From assembly GCA_958510825.1 (NCBI GenBank), contig OY294049.1, positions 36,918,774-36,982,773 of the forward strand: a stretch of DNA of 64,000 nt, written 5' to 3'. Position numbers and translations under genes: made by a program. The notes beneath the pieces were generated by a model. It worked only from the letters and a program-made list of their open reading frames with translations. It had not been told where the DNA came from and did not search any database. This document shows positions 59,601-64,000 of this stretch, in pieces. This stretch comes from Brachypterus glaber (lineage: Eukaryota > Arthropoda > Insecta > Coleoptera > Kateretidae). The number at the start of each line of letters is the position of its first letter. The first letter of the stretch is position 1.

Positions 59601-62600
59601 TTTATGTTTATATTTATCTTTTATTACTTGTATGTATATTTATTATGGACTACATATTTCTATGATATTTTTAATATTGTCGCACAATTTTTAATATTTC
59701 AATATTTATATTTCATTTTATTCGATACTGTTTATGCCATATACAGCATTTTTGGAAAAATAATATTAACAACTATTTTAATATTATTTTCCCTTTTCTT
59801 CTTGACAGCATTTATATTTATTGTTTATGTGTTGTATTTATTACAATATCAATTATTTATGTTTTTTAGTATCTGGTTTAGCAAGAATAAATGTTCTTTT
59901 TGTATAATTCGCAGTAAATACTAGTGGGGGACTGTAAAAAATGGAAACACGCTCTCTGATGGGTAAGTATTCTTATATAAAGAGCTTATTATGTCGTTGC
60001 TCGAATGAGTATTTGTTCTATATCACCTTTTTTTGAGAAATCGTCTTTTTCAAACATGCGTTCGAGCTACGATTTACATTATTTTGTTATAAAATATATA
60101 GTATAATATACTTTTCGCAATCGTAAGAGTATTATACCAAGCGTCTTTAACAATATATTTTAAATTCAGTTTTAAACTATCATAATATTAAATTAACCCT
60201 TTGACTCCAGGGGTTCACAATTGTGTTTCGTGGTAAAAAAGGGTCATAATTTACCTAAGCTTCGTTTATTTCGTAACCGATCGTTTGGAGGGATCCTAAA
60301 GTATTGGTAATGTTGGTGATTTCATCGTTACAAGAAGCGTGTTTTTTTCGATATGAGAGGAAAAAGTAAATACCGTAAAACGGGGTGATTAGGAACGAAA
60401 CTGAGCTTTTGATTGCTACAACTTCTTTACTTTTCAGATTAGGATTAAGAGTTTTTCTTTCAAATATGGGCGAACCTTTGAACTATGTATTCCAACCCCA
60501 ATTTCAAATAAGAATCTTGCCAAAAGCTTAATATATATTTTTTTATGGATTGTTCCTATTCGCATCCAGAGGGGGGCGAAAAGAAATATAAACGTTTTTA
60601 AATGAATATTTTTATTTAAAAGATTCATGCTGTGGATTAATTAATTAATATCATGTATTCAATAAAAATGAATGCCAGGTGATAAAAAAAGAATACCCAG
60701 TTAGCGTGTCAAATTTATGTATTTAATTTTTTTGTCGAATTGTTTTACATAGGAATCCGAAAAAAAAATTAAATTTAACACACACTATGGGTTTCTTTGT
60801 GCAGGGTCACATATTGAACATAAATGAATATACAACTATGCTATAAAAAAACATCCTAAATGTTTAGGTGATTTTTAAAAGGCTGTAACTTGGCGAAAAA
60901 TGGTCGTAGAGCATGATAAAAAAAAGCATATTGAGGCTTCAAGTCACTAGTTTAGCTTTAAGTCTCTAGTTTGAATATTTTGATCATATACCGTTTTTGA
61001 GTAATCATGAACATATCAGCGGTAAATAAAAATCTAAATTTTTGTTTGCCTTTCAAAAGATCCACGGTCTTCAATAATTTTTTTTTGTGAATTCATCTGA
61101 ATACACTTTTAGCTTGATTCTTCTTTAACTTAAGTGCTCTGTACGATAATTTTATTATTTTCAATGCTTTTTTTCTTTTATTTCTATATTCCCATTTACC
61201 CCACCTAAACTCAAAATTTACACCTCAAGTGAAAAAAAAATATTTCAGACCTCGAATAGAATCAAAAAAAAAAAAAAAAATCAGCTGTTGAATAGTTATC
61301 TTAATATATCTATAAAATATTATTCATAAACGTACTTAATTTTTTAATACGGCCACTTTTGTGCACAAGTTTTAGCACTATAAAAAGTACCGCTATTTTC
61401 ATTGCATGATAAACATTTGAATTACTGAATAGTAATAATAATAAAAATAATAATAATAATAATAGTACTAATGAACTGAAGTTGTAGGTTAGAATAATTT
61501 TAATCAACGGATATTCCTGAATTATATTTTGTTCGTGAAACTATAGAATTCTAGATGTAGGCACTCTTACACATGTGCTAACATTTTACGCAGTAACATT
61601 CCTATACACTTGTTCCGATACATCCCGTTTTACTGTACTTTTCTTTTTTTATCAGTTTTAAATTTATATGTATCCAAATTATCATAACTTAGTATACACA
61701 TATTATAGTTGCTATACATATAACATTAATTGTAGAAAATTATTCAAGGATATATTTAGTTTAGGTTCAATTTTTTAATTTACAATTCATATTAACGGAT
61801 CTGCTTAAATTCAGCTAAACCTTCATTAATAAATTTTTTATTATCAAAATGGAAAAAATAACATTTCCGGGAGTCCAAGGGTTAAAAAATATACGAAATT
61901 TGTTTTTGGGTTGGACTTTGATAGAGAACAAGTTTTATAAATGAAATTTTAAATTGTTTAGTTAAAAAGCTACAACATTTTCGGGTGTGTTTAGTTAAAG
62001 CTCAATGCAAGAGTTCGTTGTTTGTTTATACGGCTTTATTTTAAAGAAAAAAAAATAATTAAATTTAACATAAAGGATGTGGCTAGAGAGGAACGAAGTA
62101 ATTTTTCTAATTTTAAAAGTGGAATATATATTTTTTTTCCTAGTCAGGATTGACTAAAGTTTTAACATTTTATGTCACTTAAGTGAGTTTATATCTTCTA
62201 TAAATATTAAACAATTAAAGAAATATATTTTTTTAAAGTATTTTTGCACTTTATATCATCACACTTCATTTTCTTATAATGTTCTTAGATTAAATATTTA
62301 TAAAATTTAAACTTTAATGTTTTTTAAAAAGAGTTCATATCATATAAATTAATAAGCTAATCAAAGCTGTGTATAAAAAAATATTTGAAAAGAAAATTTG
62401 TTGGAAAAATGTATACTTATAATTTAATTAAAATGAAATTTTAATTGTATTTTCAACAGTTTTACTATGTACCATTTGATTATTTTCTCTATTTCTTTAC
62501 ACGGGAAAAAATGATATGCATTTTATTGACTCCGAATATTTATTTCGTAATTTTGTTATAGTTTTGTTATTTTTTGTAATATATTTTCATGACTTGCTAA

Positions 62601-62869
62601 ATAAAGTTCTTTATTATAATAATTATTATTAGCTGTTGTTATTTAATTAAATATTGAATTTATAGTTAACCTATAATATAATATTATGTGACTTTTACTA
62701 AATTGTCTGAATAACTAACAAAATTTATGGATTTATTTTAAATAACTTTATTGTGATATAGAAAAGTTTGAGTGTAAACAATTCTCTATATAGTAAAGTG
62801 TACATACATGATATTTGATGATTATTTTCTATCTAATATGTAGGCGAAACAACTAAAGAAATATTACAG
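56605..62869 (+). CDS. unidentified + strand gene: putative first coding exons
   Basis: Small exons fit together. 56605-56638 starts at ATG (an in-frame second ATG is at 56620) and encodes MWTTGMSALHL, ending phase 1 before GTAAGA. 56803-56853 (51 nt, phase 1 to 1) encodes GNGEDDAKLSAKGATTA between CTAG and GTACC. An alternative first exon at 59941-59962 encodes METRSLM, also phase 1 before GTAAGT. 62844-62869 accepts either in frame and encodes GETTKEILQ before GTAAGT. Introns are kilobases long, as in genes with alternative promoters. I do not recognise the protein; the body of the gene would lie past the window. The evidence is splice-site grammar and frame only. Confidence 0.4.
57700..57740. 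repeat. palindrome
   Basis: GTGGCTAACGT and ACGTTAGCCAC flank a single T (57710-57732). The match extends imperfectly into ATCGAT on each side. Confidence 0.75.
57741..60196. other. intronic or intergenic spacer
   Basis: Apart from the candidate exon at 59941, I see no supported gene or clear transposon. The region 59560-59930 is extremely T-rich. Confidence 0.4.
60197..61881. mobile_element. 1.7-kb piggyBac-like non-autonomous element
   Basis: CCCTTTGACTCC at the left and GGAGTCCAAGGG (with one change) at the right are inverted ends. TTAA flanks both (60193-60196 and 61882-61885). No transposase frame is present. Confidence 0.7.
61436..61466. repeat. (AAT)n microsatellite
   Basis: A run of about ten AAT/AAA triplets inside the piggyBac-like element. 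Confidence 0.8.
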
Positions 62870-63933
62870 GTAAGTATATGAGAAACGTAGATTAAAATCT
62901 AAACTAACAATATTATCAAAAAAAAAAAAACTTAAAAATACACGAAAAAATGAAAAAAAAAAAAATAGATAGGTCGCATGAAATTTTTTTTTAAAATATC
63001 GCAGGTACAAAAGTAAGTATTGTTTAAAACAAATACACAGAAAGTTTTGTAAATATTACAGTTTTATCTAAAATAACAATTAAATAGTAGTATTACTGTA
63101 ATACTACTGTAACAGTAATTGACTAGACTAAAAATTCTAATTATGTTTATTCTCAGATAAACTTTTAAAGCTTAGGAATTAATAACACTGCGCAACACTC
63201 TAAAATTTGTCGACACTATTTTAGTTGCGTCTGGCTATATTTGATGCGCTGATTTCGGAACCATTTCCGTTTTTTTTGCCTGTAATAGTAGTAAAAAAAA
63301 TTAATGTCTGATTAATTTCTTTTTTGCGGTGGTTCTCAATTAATAGGGCCCTAACAGAAAAAAAAGCTGATTTCAAATACCTTTATTCGTTTTTTTTATA
63401 CGCTTTTAAATTCAAAACAGATTTTTTCGTATTTTTTCGCTATATTTTTATAAAAATTTGTATAAATACTGAAGATATGGCTCTGATTTTTATAAGCAAC
63501 ACTAACACACGTGTGGTTTGTAAAAATAAAAAAGGTTTTAGATTAAATCCAGTAGAGGAGATTTTACGGAGAGTTATTGAAAGCAGAACAACAATATTTT
63601 GAATTTGATTAGTAACTCTTTATCTTAAGCTTATAATATATAATTTGTTAAACAAAATATTAAATATAGCTTATGTATATACAAAACTAAATTTAGGCGT
63701 TTTACGTGATTTGGAACTGTATTTTTTATGCGCTGTTACTGTACTTAATTTAATGTAACAATCAAATTACCTACTCTTAAATCTACATTAAATAGAAATC
63801 CAAAATGTAATTTTCTAAATTCAAGTAGTAATTTATTATATAATCTTAATACATGATTAAAAAATCAATTTTTATTCGACTGTATCTAAAGCGCCACTTT
63901 TTATAATATTCACAGTATTCACATAATACCTAT
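62870..63933. other. right-hand spacer, probably intron
   Basis: AT-rich with no gene I would defend. An acceptor-like sequence at 63005, after a long T tract, is followed within eight bases by a GTAAGT; its status is unknown. Confidence 0.4.
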
Positions 63934-64000
63934 AAGGGAACGTTCAAGTATTACGTAACGCAAATTTTGATCATTTTGGAACCCCCACTCCCCCTCCCCC
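63934..64000 (+). repeat. dispersed repeat end cut by the window edge
   Basis: The same terminus as 29393-29446, followed here by CCCCCACTCCCCCTCCCCC. The element continues beyond the window. Confidence 0.65.

Noticed and set aside
63006..63013. 8-nt exon-like stretch GTACAAAA before GTAAGT
   Set aside because: Too short to support without transcript evidence, although the T tract before it is good.
63324..63602. 92-codon frame near the right edge
   Set aside because: Aromatic and lysine-rich composition is that of T/A-rich non-coding DNA; no known motif.

Overview
This window is nuclear DNA from an insect. It is AT-rich, its genes have many introns, and it is crowded with small DNA transposons. 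A beetle is my best guess from the style of the repeats, but nothing here proves the order. I rebuilt five genes exon by exon: a 3' fragment of a ZP-domain mucin-like cuticle/apical matrix protein (+), the Rab chaperone Mss4/RABIF (-), the cohesion factor DSCC1 (-), the alpha subunit of the nascent polypeptide-associated complex (+), and the axonemal dynein intermediate chain DNAI1 (+). A sixth, the splicing regulator Psi (FUBP/KHSRP family, +), is complete from start to stop codon. A seventh locus near the right edge shows only small first coding exons of an unidentified + strand gene.

Layout. 1-11465 is dominated by a complete Ty3/gypsy LTR retrotransposon on the - strand (307-11461). It has two 2303-bp LTRs that look almost identical, a CTTT target duplication, a primer-binding site, gag, and pol in the -1 frame. 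Its long leader carries a six-copy sequence array. 11466-18058 is gene-free and packed with inverted-repeat elements. 18059-21137 holds the ZP gene exons; the 5' end of that gene is not visible. 21535-21788 is a hAT-type MITE. 23538-28316 is a compact cluster of Mss4, DSCC1 and Nac-alpha, with the last two divergent. 28317-29817 is MITE-rich spacer. 29818-37583 is DNAI1 (11 coding exons, predicted 713 residues), with at least eight inserted elements in its introns. 37584-39331 is spacer with a MITE close to the Psi start. 39332-54523 is Psi (predicted 787 residues). Its 7.1-kb fourth intron contains a rearranged, tandemly duplicated LINE fragment between inverted repeats. 54524-64000 is mostly non-coding, with putative alternative first exons and a piggyBac-like non-autonomous element.

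The genes are unrelated single-copy housekeeping or tissue genes and do not form a pathway. The most unusual structures are the leader array of the gypsy-like element, the LINE/foldback rearrangement at 45459-47878, nested TTAA-flanked elements in Psi, a putative 18-nt Psi microexon, and the unidentified gene with two alternative starts at the right edge. All coordinates and exon joins were read by eye; no alignment or database search was run.
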